64,000 nt of DNA from contig NZ_LMLH01000029.1 in the NCBI RefSeq assembly GCF_001421885.1, positions 233,371 to 297,370 on the forward strand. Reading direction: 5' to 3'. A program made the position numbers and the translations under genes. Every line of letters starts with the position of its first letter. The stretch's first letter is position 1. The notes beneath the pieces were generated by a model that saw nothing but the letters and a program-made list of their open reading frames with translations, was not told the origin of the DNA and did not search any database. This DNA is from Pseudomonas sp. Leaf48. GTDB lineage: Bacteria > Pseudomonadota > Gammaproteobacteria > Pseudomonadales > Pseudomonadaceae. Below are positions 35,265 through 43,516 of this stretch, in pieces.

Positions 35265-35842
35265 TCGGCTTTCTCCTGGCTGGCTTGAACGGCAGGGCCG
35301 TCGACTATGGCTTTGGCGGTGTCGTTGAGCAGGTCGCGCACTCGCAGGATTTCTTCCGGGCTCCAGCGCCCATGGTGCATCTGCAAGGCGTGGCGCAGGT
35401 TGTGCACCGCCTCGTGAATTTCCGCCGGGCGATCGTGGCCGCGCAATGAGCGCTTGCTGACTTCGATGCGCATGCGCACGCCATCCAGGGCAATCGCCTG
35501 GTCGCTTAATGAGCGACGTCCGGCGTCGGTAATGGCATAGCGTTTTTTCCCGCCGTCGGCATCGCCCTGAATCATTTCGCTTTCTTCCAGAAAGGTCAGG
35601 GTCGGGTAGATCACCCCGGGGCTGGGGCTGTACGCACCGTCGAACATGCTTTCGATCTGGCGGATGAGGTCATAGCCGTGGCAGGGCTGTTCGGCGATCA
35701 GTGCTAGCAGCAGCAGTTTCAGGTCGCCGGGGGCAAACACCCGCGGGCCGCGTCCACCGCGTTCGCGACCGGGCCCGGGGCGCTTTTCGAAGCCGTCGCG
35801 GCCATCGCCGTGTTCGCGGTGTTGAAAATGATGGTCTCTCAT
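35261..35842 (-). CDS. PadR-family regulator with His-rich N-terminus (NfeR/YqjI-like)
   Basis: A 193-residue regulator. The first 35 residues are rich in His, Arg and Gly (His4, 5, 8 and 11), like the metal-binding tail of E. coli YqjI (NfeR), a nickel-responsive PadR repressor of a ferric reductase. Residues about 37-115 are the PadR winged helix (HGYDLIRQIESMFDGAYSPS, PGVIYPTLTFLEESEMI), and the C-terminal part is a helical dimerisation region. The His-rich tail is shorter than in E. coli, and no Cys is present in it. It is first in the pair with the reductase, and a perfect palindrome lies 35 bp upstream of its start. Confidence 0.85.
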   Translation of the reverse strand: MRDHHFQHREHGDGRDGFEKRPGPGRERGGRGPRVFAPGDLKLLLLALIAEQPCHGYDLIRQIESMFDGAYSPSPGVIYPTLTFLEESEMIQGDADGGKKRYAITDAGRRSLSDQAIALDGVRMRIEVSKRSLRGHDRPAEIHEAVHNLRHALQMHHGRWSPEEILRVRDLLNDTAKAIVDGPAVQASQEKAE

Positions 35843-35876
35843 TTTGTGCCTTCTCTCGTCGTGTTTAGATACAACG

Positions 35877-35890
35877 TAAGATATATCTTA
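35877..35890. promoter_or_regulatory. Perfect palindrome upstream of the PadR gene
   Basis: TAAGATATATCTTA is a 14-bp perfect palindrome, followed by a degenerate half site AAGAGATGAT. Its position 35 bp upstream of the PadR gene start suggests an autoregulatory operator. Binding is inferred from position and symmetry only. Confidence 0.5.
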
Positions 35891-36358
35891 AGAGATGATC
35901 AAGACATTTTTGACGACAGGTTCGCGTATCCCAATGAGTGGTGGCTCGATGAAACGATCTATTGCACCAAGGAAATTTCATGCAACCCGGCGGATTTTTC
36001 GCACGAGGATCATTTTTGGAAGAATTAAAGCTATTACTCTAATAATAATTGAGTATATATTCTAAAAATAGATGTCGACCCCGCGTTAACTGGATCAAAT
36101 GGCTGTAAGGTTTTATTCGAAAAACTGTCTGTAGGTCGTAACTTACAGTCACTGTTTTCTATTTTGATTTTTTGTATCTTTTTCTCTCAGGGCGTGAGGT
36201 TGTTTAACTACGCGTCCGTGGGAAGTTGCCTGCTTACTTTCAGGAAGAGGAAGTTGATGATGCCCCGGCGTTGAACGTTCAGTTGAAAGCGGCTTCCGAC
36301 AGGGGCGCATCGTTCGAACGTTCAATGAACCGAAACCATCCAAGAAAACAGGTATTCA
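35891..36358. other. AT-rich leader region of the fimbrial operon
   Basis: A 468-bp interval without a credible gene. It is clearly richer in A+T than its neighbours, contains an imperfect 20-bp palindrome CTGTAGGTCGTAACTTACAG (36129-36148) and long T/A tracts around 36030-36070 and 36160-36185. It presumably contains the fimbrial promoter and silencer (H-NS-type, such as MvaT) sites; no confident -35/-10 pair could be picked. Confidence 0.45.
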
Positions 36359-36847
36359 ATGATGTTCAAGAAAATCGCAATCGCCGTCCCGATGACAGTC
36401 CTGGCTCTGAGCGCTTCCATGGCTTTCGCTGCCGAGCCGATTAATCAGGTCATTAACATCAAGGCGTTCGTTCCGACTTCAGTGTTCAATGTTGCACCGC
36501 AAAACGATGACTTCGGTCGCGACGAAACCATGAAGCTGCAAGGCAATGGTGATCTGACCAGTGTGCGCGGTATCTTCAACTTCAAACACACAGACCCTAA
36601 AGGTGCAATCAATGCTCTGATTGATGGCGATGCGGCGCTGTATAACGGCCGTGACAGCATTCCATTGAAAGTCAAGATTGGCACCGTTGAGTTGGGCACC
36701 ACCAGTGCTGAAGTCGTCAACGAAACGGAGTCGGTAGCGGGCATTCAGCGGGAAATGGTCATCACGGCTGCCACGCCAACCGCCACTCAGACAGGTGACT
36801 ACAGCACCAGTTTTGCCGTTGTATTCGAACCTGTACTGAAGCCGTAA
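36359..36847 (+). CDS. CS1-type fimbrial major subunit
   Basis: A 162-residue exported pilin with a signal peptide (MFKKIAIAVPMTVLALSASM, cleaved after AFA). The mature chain matches the alternate chaperone-usher (class 5; CS1, CFA/I, Cbl) pilin family: an N-terminal donor strand around INQVINIKAFVPTSVFNV and the pair GAINALIDGDAALYNGRDSI and IPLKVKIGTVEL. No cysteines are present, as in that family. Two adjacent ATGs are possible, and the first has AGG at a better distance. It is the first gene of the fimbrial operon and the likely shaft protein. Two hairpins follow it. Confidence 0.88.
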   Translation: MMFKKIAIAVPMTVLALSASMAFAAEPINQVINIKAFVPTSVFNVAPQNDDFGRDETMKLQGNGDLTSVRGIFNFKHTDPKGAINALIDGDAALYNGRDSIPLKVKIGTVELGTTSAEVVNETESVAGIQREMVITAATPTATQTGDYSTSFAVVFEPVLKP

Positions 36848-36860
36848 TTGCACGCTGTTC

Positions 36861-36921
36861 TTGAATAAAGCTTTTTATTCAACGGTCTTGCCTGCTTGTC
36901 ATCGATAGATGACAGGCAGGC
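36861..36921 (+). terminator. Tandem intercistronic hairpins after the pilin gene
   Basis: TTGAATAAA/TTTATTCAA (36861-36882) is a 9-bp stem with a four-base loop. GCCTGCTTGTCATC and GATGACAGGCAGGC (36890-36921) give a 14-bp stem with one G-U pair and a GATA loop. No long T-run follows the second, so it is likely a partial terminator or mRNA-stabilising element favouring pilin over the assembly proteins. Confidence 0.65.
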
Positions 36922-36954
36922 GCCGACTTCTCATGTAAAACGAGTATTCAGATC

Positions 36955-39477
36955 ATGTTCCCGATGACTCCCATCGCGGCAGCGCTTGCACTTTTTTTAT
37001 GTGCCGGTGCCATCGCTGCACCCACTAACAACGCCAATACGCCACGCAGCTTACTTGCTCAGGCCAAAGGCTTGCCGGCGGAATTCGAAGAGCACTTCTT
37101 TGATGTGCCATTAGCGGTTCGGGTGGAGCGTGATCAACAGTTTGTCGGTGAGGCGATGATCGTTTTGACCAAGGATGATCGTGTCACTTTGCTGGAGTTC
37201 ACCGACGTTGGTGACAGCCAGATTCCCGCCAGTGAGCGTGAAGTCTGGGCCACGTACCTGAAACAAGGCGTTGCCTTGGGCGCCTGTCAGGGCCGTTGCC
37301 CGGAGCAGATGCTGGCGGTGCATTACAACCTGCAGAATTCGCTGGTGTCGATCGCCACCGAAAATGCCGAGCGCGATGTCGAGGCCCCGCGCTATTACGA
37401 ACTGCCCGAAGACGGTAGCACCGGCCTGATCGTGCGTAACCAGTTGAACCTCAACGGTGGCCAGGACCAGGACCTGGGCGGGCGTTACGGCCTGGAAGCC
37501 AGCAGCAGCCTGGGCAACTGGACCCAGCGCGCGAACCTGCAACTGGCCCGGCTCGGTGGCCCTGACGACAAGCTCTACCACGCGGTTCATGAATTTTATG
37601 GCCAGCGTGAGCTGCAGGGCAGTTTTTTGCGTCTGGGTTATTTCACGCCCAACTCCGAAGGGCTGAGCCGTCAATTGCGTTCATTCGGTGCCAACCCCGA
37701 CACAGCGGTGGGCCTGATGTACGGCAGTTCCGACAGCCTGGCCATCAATACGCCCAAGCCCAGCGTTTACCCGATCTACGTTACCGCCAACCGCCAGGCG
37801 TCGGTGGAAATCTATCGCAATGGCGTGCTGGTCAACACCCAGGCCGTCAATGCCGGCCTGCAAACCCTTGATACGCGCAAGCTGCCGGGGGGCATCTACG
37901 AAGTCGAAGTGCGCCTGATCGAAGACGGTCAGATTACCTCCACCACCCAGGAACTGGTGTACAAGCCCAGCAACTGGCGCAACTCCGATGAGCGCTGGCG
38001 TTACAACCTGTTCGCCGGTCAGGAAAGCAAACTGCTGAGCAACTGGGATGAGCAATCCTATGGCGACATGACGGCGGGCGCAGCCATCAATTACCTGCTG
38101 CATCCACGGGTGATTGTGGGGCTGTCGGGGCGACAGTTGCAGGGAAAACAGCAATACGGATCGTCGATTGACTGGACCCTGGCCAACAACACCAGCCTGT
38201 ACGGCAATGTTTATCAGACCCAGGACCACGGCACGGGAATGGATCTGCAGGCCAATTACAGCTATGGCTCCGGTAACCTGTTTGCCACGCACAATCGCAG
38301 TTGGCTGGACACCACCAACACCTATGAGACCTTGCCGGATGGCACTCGGGTGCGTCAGCGCAACGTATTTGTCGGGCAGACCAGTAACACCTCGCTGGCG
38401 ATCAATCATCGGCTCAGCAGCAAGAATTCACTCAACGGGCGGGTGTCCTACAGCGAGGGCAATACCGAAGGGGTCGCTCTCGATCTGGGCTGGACACAAC
38501 GCACCGTGCTGTTGGGCAGCGATGCCAACTGGCGCTTCTCAGTGTTCGACCGGCCGGGCAGTTACAGCAGCGGTGACGAACGCAATCGCGGGGTCGACCT
38601 GAGTATCAGCATTGCGCTGGGCGGGCCGGGTGAACAATGGTCGGGCAGCATCGGCACCCGCACGGCCCGGGAGGGCGGGCGCGACAACAATGGCTCGCTG
38701 TCTTACCGCAAGTCCCTGGAAAACCACGTGCTGCAAAGTGTCTCGGTGACGGCGCTGGCCGACACCTATGGCGTCGGGTTGTCCGGCCTCAGCAGTTTTC
38801 AGGCCGATGCTTTCAATGGTGATGCCTTCCTTCAGCGTTCTTCCTACAACGGCAACTACACCGGTGGCTTGAACCTCGACAGCACGGTGGCCGTGGGCGG
38901 CCAGCACATGGTCATGACCAGCCAGCAACACGCCGGTGGCGCCGGGATGATCATTGATGTGGAAACTGACATCGATGAAATCGCCCTGCGTGCCGACGAC
39001 CTTAGTGGCGGCAGCGCGACCTTGCGCCCGGGTCGCAACTACGTGCCGTTGACGGCCTACAAAAACAGTTCGGTCAGCTTCGACTTCGAAGGCAATCACG
39101 TGCCGTCGGCGAGTATCCAGCCGCCGCGTACCCGCTATCACCTGAACAAGGGCGGGGTGGACTACCGCAAGATCACCGTGAGCAAAACCCTGACCGTGCT
39201 CGGTCGTCTGCTCGACCCGCAAGGCAAGCCGCTCAAGGGTCACCACGTCATCAATCACGCCAGCCGCGGCGTGACGGAAGTGGACGGGTTCTTCTCCATG
39301 GAAATGAACGCCAGTTCACCGACCCTGGAAGTGCGTCGTGGTGATCAGTTGTTATGCCAGTTCCGGCTCGATACCGCCAATGCGCGCAGTGAAAGCAATG
39401 TGTTGATGATCGGGGATTTGCGTTGTTCTCCGGACACATTGGCCGATACAGCGAATAAGTCTGAGGCCGCTGGCTAA
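36955..39477 (+). CDS. Outer-membrane fimbrial usher, class 5 (CooC/CblC-like)
   Basis: An 840-residue usher with a signal peptide (ATG at MFPMTPIAAALALFLCAGA). After an N-terminal periplasmic domain, the barrel shows usher sequences such as YPIYVTANRQASVEIYRNG, QTLDTRKLPGGIYEVEVRLI and repeated polar strands. The C-terminal region has KTLTVLGRLLDPQGKPLKGH and ends VLMIGDLRCSP, typical of the CS1-type C-terminal domain. It secretes and orders chaperone-bound subunits. Its stop overlaps the first tip gene (TAATG), so the two are coupled. GC content is like the core genome, unlike the tip gene that follows. Confidence 0.9.
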   Translation: MFPMTPIAAALALFLCAGAIAAPTNNANTPRSLLAQAKGLPAEFEEHFFDVPLAVRVERDQQFVGEAMIVLTKDDRVTLLEFTDVGDSQIPASEREVWATYLKQGVALGACQGRCPEQMLAVHYNLQNSLVSIATENAERDVEAPRYYELPEDGSTGLIVRNQLNLNGGQDQDLGGRYGLEASSSLGNWTQRANLQLARLGGPDDKLYHAVHEFYGQRELQGSFLRLGYFTPNSEGLSRQLRSFGANPDTAVGLMYGSSDSLAINTPKPSVYPIYVTANRQASVEIYRNGVLVNTQAVNAGLQTLDTRKLPGGIYEVEVRLIEDGQITSTTQELVYKPSNWRNSDERWRYNLFAGQESKLLSNWDEQSYGDMTAGAAINYLLHPRVIVGLSGRQLQGKQQYGSSIDWTLANNTSLYGNVYQTQDHGTGMDLQANYSYGSGNLFATHNRSWLDTTNTYETLPDGTRVRQRNVFVGQTSNTSLAINHRLSSKNSLNGRVSYSEGNTEGVALDLGWTQRTVLLGSDANWRFSVFDRPGSYSSGDERNRGVDLSISIALGGPGEQWSGSIGTRTAREGGRDNNGSLSYRKSLENHVLQSVSVTALADTYGVGLSGLSSFQADAFNGDAFLQRSSYNGNYTGGLNLDSTVAVGGQHMVMTSQQHAGGAGMIIDVETDIDEIALRADDLSGGSATLRPGRNYVPLTAYKNSSVSFDFEGNHVPSASIQPPRTRYHLNKGGVDYRKITVSKTLTVLGRLLDPQGKPLKGHHVINHASRGVTEVDGFFSMEMNASSPTLEVRRGDQLLCQFRLDTANARSESNVLMIGDLRCSPDTLADTANKSEAAG

Positions 39478-40733
39478 TGGATGGCTGGAAGCAGATGATT
39501 AAATTTCAATTGATAGCCTTAATCGGGCTGTTGTCGGCGGCGTCGGCGATGGCGGAAGTTGTGCACATAACAGCGAAGTTTGCGCCGGATCCATCAAGGC
39601 CTCATGTTAATGTTTTCGAAAATACAACGCCGAATAGTGGTTACTGTGGAATTTATCCACAGACGTGTAATTCTCCGCATTATAAAATATTCAGCGTCGG
39701 AACAAATATTGAGTTTAATTCAGTCAGGCCTATCCCGGCAAAGCATACTAATCCGCGTGCCGGAGCCACATTCAAAGTTCCTGCCAGCTGGAAAATTGTT
39801 CCTGTTAAAGATGAGTTGGGTCGCGATGCCAGCGCAGTTGAATTAAGAGTTGCGGGTTTTGGTGGTACCTACAAACTGAGTAAACGAGTGCAAGAACTGA
39901 TCGGGGAGGAAATCCCTCTATATCCAGCACTTAATAAATTGTGGGAATTTGGTGACTGGGGTATTGCTCCAACCGGATGTAATGAAACTGCAGGTGGTGC
40001 TCACGTCACTGACACAGAGCATGATTTTTTTTGGCTGAGCCCGGTTGAAAGGTATTGCTCCAATCAAGCCAGGTTTGAAGTGCCGCAATTCGCCTATCGG
40101 GATTTTAGTTTTGCCTACCAGATTAAAACTCCTAACCCTTTGAAAATGGCACCCGGAATATACACCGGAAGTGTTGTTTACACGGTCGGCCCCCATCTTG
40201 ATTTTGATTTTGGCGACAACATGCAGCCAACGGATAGCATTATCCAAATTGATTTCACCCTCACGGTCGATCATGTATTCAACATCGAGATTCCGCCGGG
40301 AGGACATAAAGTGGTCTTGCTGCCGGAGGGGGGATGGCAGGCCTGGTTGAATCATGGTCGAAAGCCCACACGTTTGTTTCGTGATCAAACCTTCAATGTC
40401 TGGATGTCCACACCCTTCAAAATGAAATTGGAATGCAGCGAGCCTTTGGGTGATACCTGTGCATTGCAAGATGGAAAGGGCGATACCGTTCCGCTGAATA
40501 TAAACGTCAGCCTTCCCAATGGTCTTGTTGACGCAAGTGGCAGTTCAGTCACTCGCCGCCCGTTATTGTTAAGTGGCAGCGGTACAGAACGTTTCGAACC
40601 GAATATTTACGTCGATCGAAAACCTGGAACGCTGCACTTTGAAGTCACCAAAGAGGGCGTGGCCCAAATGTTGAAGTTTCCCGGTCACAGCTACTCCGGT
40701 GAAGTCACTGTTATTTGGGATTCGGAAGTCTGA
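39477..40733 (+). CDS. Fimbrial tip/initiator protein 1 (CooD/CblD-like)
   Basis: A 418-residue secreted protein with a signal peptide (LIALIGLLSAASAMA). It has an N-terminal binding region (about 25-250) and a C-terminal pilin-type domain ending in GEVTVIWDSEV. That ending and the RLFRDQTFNV and RKPGTLHFEV motifs are shared with two paralogues in this operon. In the related CS1 and CFA/I systems the equivalent protein initiates assembly and binds the receptor. The start overlaps the usher stop; a second ATG at 39495 would shorten the signal region. The first half is strikingly AT-rich: 39601-39720 is about 34% GC by hand count against roughly 60% in the usher, suggesting foreign origin. Confidence 0.8.
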   Translation: MDGWKQMIKFQLIALIGLLSAASAMAEVVHITAKFAPDPSRPHVNVFENTTPNSGYCGIYPQTCNSPHYKIFSVGTNIEFNSVRPIPAKHTNPRAGATFKVPASWKIVPVKDELGRDASAVELRVAGFGGTYKLSKRVQELIGEEIPLYPALNKLWEFGDWGIAPTGCNETAGGAHVTDTEHDFFWLSPVERYCSNQARFEVPQFAYRDFSFAYQIKTPNPLKMAPGIYTGSVVYTVGPHLDFDFGDNMQPTDSIIQIDFTLTVDHVFNIEIPPGGHKVVLLPEGGWQAWLNHGRKPTRLFRDQTFNVWMSTPFKMKLECSEPLGDTCALQDGKGDTVPLNINVSLPNGLVDASGSSVTRRPLLLSGSGTERFEPNIYVDRKPGTLHFEVTKEGVAQMLKFPGHSYSGEVTVIWDSEV

Positions 40734-40784
40734 TCACCGCACTGATCAGGTCTGTTCACCGTTTATTACCATGAGGTCAGGAAA

Positions 40785-41525
40785 ATGAAAGCTCGATGGG
40801 CATTGTTGTTTGCAGGTTGGTTGCCGTTGCTGGCAAATGCCGCCCCCCAAATTAACGTCGGCACGGTTTACGACTACCTCGACGGCGACAAAAGTACCTA
40901 CTTGAAACGGGTATTCAACGGCGGTGATGCCACCGCTTTCGTCAAGGTCAACATCCTGGAAATCATCTACGACGCCGATGGCACCATGCGGGAAATGCCG
41001 CTCGTCAATCAGGCCGAAATGAATGCCCGCGAGGGGCTGATGGCCAGTCCCGCGCGGTTGATCGTTCCGGCCAATGGCATGCAGGGCACGCGTCTGGTGT
41101 TCATGGGCGAGCGTGAGAAAGAGCGTTATTTCCGAGTGCGCTTCGTGCCCGTAGTGCCGGAACAGGAAGACGAGTTCGCCGTGTCCGCCGAGGAGCGCGA
41201 TGAATACAAAAAGGGCTTGTCCGCCGGCGTCAACGTGCTGGCCGGGTACGGCACGGTGTTTTTCGTGCGCCCCACCGAGACTCGCTTCGACAGCGCAGTC
41301 AATGACGGCCCCGGCCAGTACCGCATCCACAACCAAGGCAACTCTGTGGTGGTGATCGATGAGTTCAGGGACTGCTCGGCCAAGAACGAAAACGAATGCC
41401 AGCCCACCACCAAACATCACATTTTGCCGGGCCGCACCTTCGAGTTCGACAAACAGAGCGGTCGTGAGTATCGCTTCACAATGATCGAAGGCAAGGCCAC
41501 GAAAGTGGTGGAGCTCAAGGGCTGA
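40785..41525 (+). CDS. Periplasmic fimbrial chaperone, class 5 (CooB/CblB-like)
   Basis: A 246-residue protein with a short signal peptide (WALLFAGWLPLLANA). The N-terminal immunoglobulin-like domain contains LIVPANGMQGTRLVFMGERE and RYFRVRFVPVVPEQ, equivalent to the subunit-binding strand of pilus chaperones of the alternate class. The C-terminal domain has two cysteines (RDCSAKNENECQP) that could form a disulfide. It binds the pilin and tip subunits and delivers them to the usher. ATG follows AGGAAA. It lies between the first tip gene and the second pilin gene. Confidence 0.87.
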   Translation: MKARWALLFAGWLPLLANAAPQINVGTVYDYLDGDKSTYLKRVFNGGDATAFVKVNILEIIYDADGTMREMPLVNQAEMNAREGLMASPARLIVPANGMQGTRLVFMGEREKERYFRVRFVPVVPEQEDEFAVSAEERDEYKKGLSAGVNVLAGYGTVFFVRPTETRFDSAVNDGPGQYRIHNQGNSVVVIDEFRDCSAKNENECQPTTKHHILPGRTFEFDKQSGREYRFTMIEGKATKVVELKG

Positions 41526-41570
41526 CACTCGCTGCGCAAGTGCCCTTATTGACTGTGTCAGGTGACAAAA

Positions 41571-42056
41571 ATGTTCAAGGCAACTCTCGTAACCCTATCG
41601 CTGGCGCTGCTGTCGCTCAGCGGCACCGTGAATGCAATAACCGAACGGGAAACCTTCGAGGTGTCGGTGACCATCCCCTCGGCGGAGTTCTACGTAATCC
41701 CGTCGGAACCTGACTGGATTCATCAGGAGCAGGCACTGCCCTTCAATTCGGTGTCGGGCCGCTTGACCCCGTTGCGCAAGAACTTCGACGTGAAAAATAC
41801 CAACGGCGGTATTGCCGCCCGGCTCAGTGACGAGCCGTATCTGAGCAACGGCCGGGACAGCGACAACATTCCCCTGGTCGTGACGTTCAACAGCAAGCGC
41901 CTCACCGTGGATGCCGATGAAGTGGTGTCCGAACTCGATGGTCGACTCGGCAAGCGTGTGGGCCTGGAAGTGGCAGCAGCTGAAGTGCCGGAGGGTTACA
42001 AACCGGGCAGTTACTACGGCAGCGTGCACATGATTTTCGAAGCGCTGGCGCCTTGA
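41571..42056 (+). CDS. CS1-type fimbrial subunit, second (minor) pilin
   Basis: A 161-residue exported pilin-type protein (signal MFKATLVTLSLALLSLSGTV, cleaved after NA). The mature chain has a likely donor strand ETFEVSVTIPSAEFYVIP and the family motif ARLSDEPYLSNGRDSDNIPL, matching the first pilin's YNGRDSIPL. It ends YKPGSYYGSVHMIFEALAP. It is probably a minor shaft or adaptor subunit. The ATG after GTCAGGTGACAAAA was preferred to a GTG three codons upstream. It is followed by the second tip gene. Confidence 0.85.
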   Translation: MFKATLVTLSLALLSLSGTVNAITERETFEVSVTIPSAEFYVIPSEPDWIHQEQALPFNSVSGRLTPLRKNFDVKNTNGGIAARLSDEPYLSNGRDSDNIPLVVTFNSKRLTVDADEVVSELDGRLGKRVGLEVAAAEVPEGYKPGSYYGSVHMIFEALAP

Positions 42057-42083
42057 GGCTGTAATCCAGATGGAATCAATAGT

Positions 42084-43346
42084 ATGAGTATTTGGTACTC
42101 GATCGCAAAACGCCTGACCGGGTTGTCACTCGCCGCGTTAGGGTTGTGCGGTTCTTTGTCGGCGGGAGCGGCTTCGACTGAGATTACCGCAGTTTTCAAG
42201 CCCGACCCTGCCAACCCGATGCAAAACCGCTTCGTCAACACGACGCCCAACAGTCAGTTTTGCCATCATTTTGTGGTGCTGTGCAAGCCCAGAAACATGT
42301 TCAGCCTGATTGTTCAGGGCGTGCCTTATGAGCAGACGACTGGCGGGCCGGTAGAAGCCAATCATACGAATCCGCGCCTCGGTGCCTATCTAAAAGTACC
42401 GTCTGAGTGGCGGCAGATTTCGGTTGTGTCTGACACCCCCGGCAGTAAACCCGAAATTGTCGAAGTACGTATTGCCGGTATTGGCGGTCGACATGATCTG
42501 TATGCCAACGCGACGGATTTGACAGGCGGCATTGGTGATAGCGCCTTGTGGAGTATCGGTCGTTGGAGTAATGCGCCTTCACCCTGTATAGGCTCCGGTT
42601 TTATTACCGGGACGGATTACTTCGTCAACTTTATGTGGCTTGTTCCGGAAAATGCCGGCGCTTGCTTCACTCAGGCCAAGTTCGCTATTCCGAAGTTTCT
42701 CTATCGCTACATTGAGTTCGCTTACGAGCTGCGTACCCCGAATCCTCTGGGAATGAGTACAGGCACTTATCGAGGCAGCATTCCGTACACGATGGGGCCG
42801 AGCGGAGACTTCGACTTTGGCGATCTGGTACTGCCCAAGGACAATCTCTTGATGCTGAATTTCACCCTGGAAGTTCAGCATGAACTCAAGGTTGAAGTTC
42901 CGCCGGGTGGCAATCGCGTTGAGTTGGTTCCCCCGGGTGGCTGGCAAGCCTGGGTGAACAAGGGCCGTAAGCCTGAGCGATTATTCCGTGATCAGACATT
43001 CAATATCTCGGCCAGCTCGCGCTTCAAGATGAGGCTGGAATGTGATTACAACCATGGCAACAACTGCGCGTTAGGTGGGGCCTCGGGTGTCGAGAGAGTC
43101 CAACTGAATGTCAGCGTCAGCCTGCCAAGCGGTTTAAGTGACGCGAGTGGTGCTCCTGTCGAACGCCGCCCATTGTTGCGCGATGGCAGCGGTACCGAGT
43201 TATTCCAGCCGTCTTTTTACGTGGAGCGAAAACCGGGAACGCTGCATTTCGAAGTTGATCCCCGCGACGTGGAGTGGATGCTCGATCCCTGGCAATCAAA
43301 AAAATATTCCGGAAATGTGACGGTGATTTGGGATTCGGAAGTTTAA
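42084..43346 (+). CDS. Fimbrial tip/initiator protein 2 (CooD/CblD-like)
   Basis: A 420-residue secreted paralogue of the first tip protein, with a signal peptide (LTGLSLAALGLCGSLSAGA). N-terminal ITAVFKPDPANPM followed by NTTPNSQFC, the middle ELRTPNPLGMSTGTYRG and the C-terminal RLFRDQTFNISASSRFKM are shared with tip proteins 1 and 3. It ends GNVTVIWDSEV like the others. The cysteine pattern is conserved (two in the N-terminal part, more in the middle). The variable parts lie in the N-terminal binding region. It lies directly before the usher relic. Confidence 0.8.
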   Translation: MSIWYSIAKRLTGLSLAALGLCGSLSAGAASTEITAVFKPDPANPMQNRFVNTTPNSQFCHHFVVLCKPRNMFSLIVQGVPYEQTTGGPVEANHTNPRLGAYLKVPSEWRQISVVSDTPGSKPEIVEVRIAGIGGRHDLYANATDLTGGIGDSALWSIGRWSNAPSPCIGSGFITGTDYFVNFMWLVPENAGACFTQAKFAIPKFLYRYIEFAYELRTPNPLGMSTGTYRGSIPYTMGPSGDFDFGDLVLPKDNLLMLNFTLEVQHELKVEVPPGGNRVELVPPGGWQAWVNKGRKPERLFRDQTFNISASSRFKMRLECDYNHGNNCALGGASGVERVQLNVSVSLPSGLSDASGAPVERRPLLRDGSGTELFQPSFYVERKPGTLHFEVDPRDVEWMLDPWQSKKYSGNVTVIWDSEV

Positions 43347-43358
43347 CCAGGCGCACGT

Positions 43359-43499
43359 TATTGCCTGTCGTTCAACGAGCTTCAGGACAATGAAAACCTT
43401 CAGTCCCAGCCCATGCGCGCAGTGCTGATAATTGGGGATTTGTGTTGCAGCCCGTCAATCCTGGCCCAATTCACCGATGCCGTGCCGAGAACCGGCTAA
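43359..43499 (+). pseudogene. Relic of a second fimbrial usher (C-terminal codons only)
   Basis: An open frame of 47 codons reads ...QPMRAVLIIGDLCCSPSILA and stops at 43497-43499. It aligns with the C-terminus of the usher upstream (VLMIGDLRCSPDTLA, then stop). No start or upstream usher sequence remains, because tip gene 2 ends at 43346. This is best read as a fragment left after an usher gene that once preceded tip gene 3 was deleted. Confidence 0.75.
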
Positions 43500-43516
43500 T
43501 AAATGCCACACAATTT

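Noticed and set aside
43442..43516. Upstream start of tip protein 3 at 43442
   Set aside because: That stretch overlaps the usher relic in another frame and would place an odd polar segment before the signal peptide.
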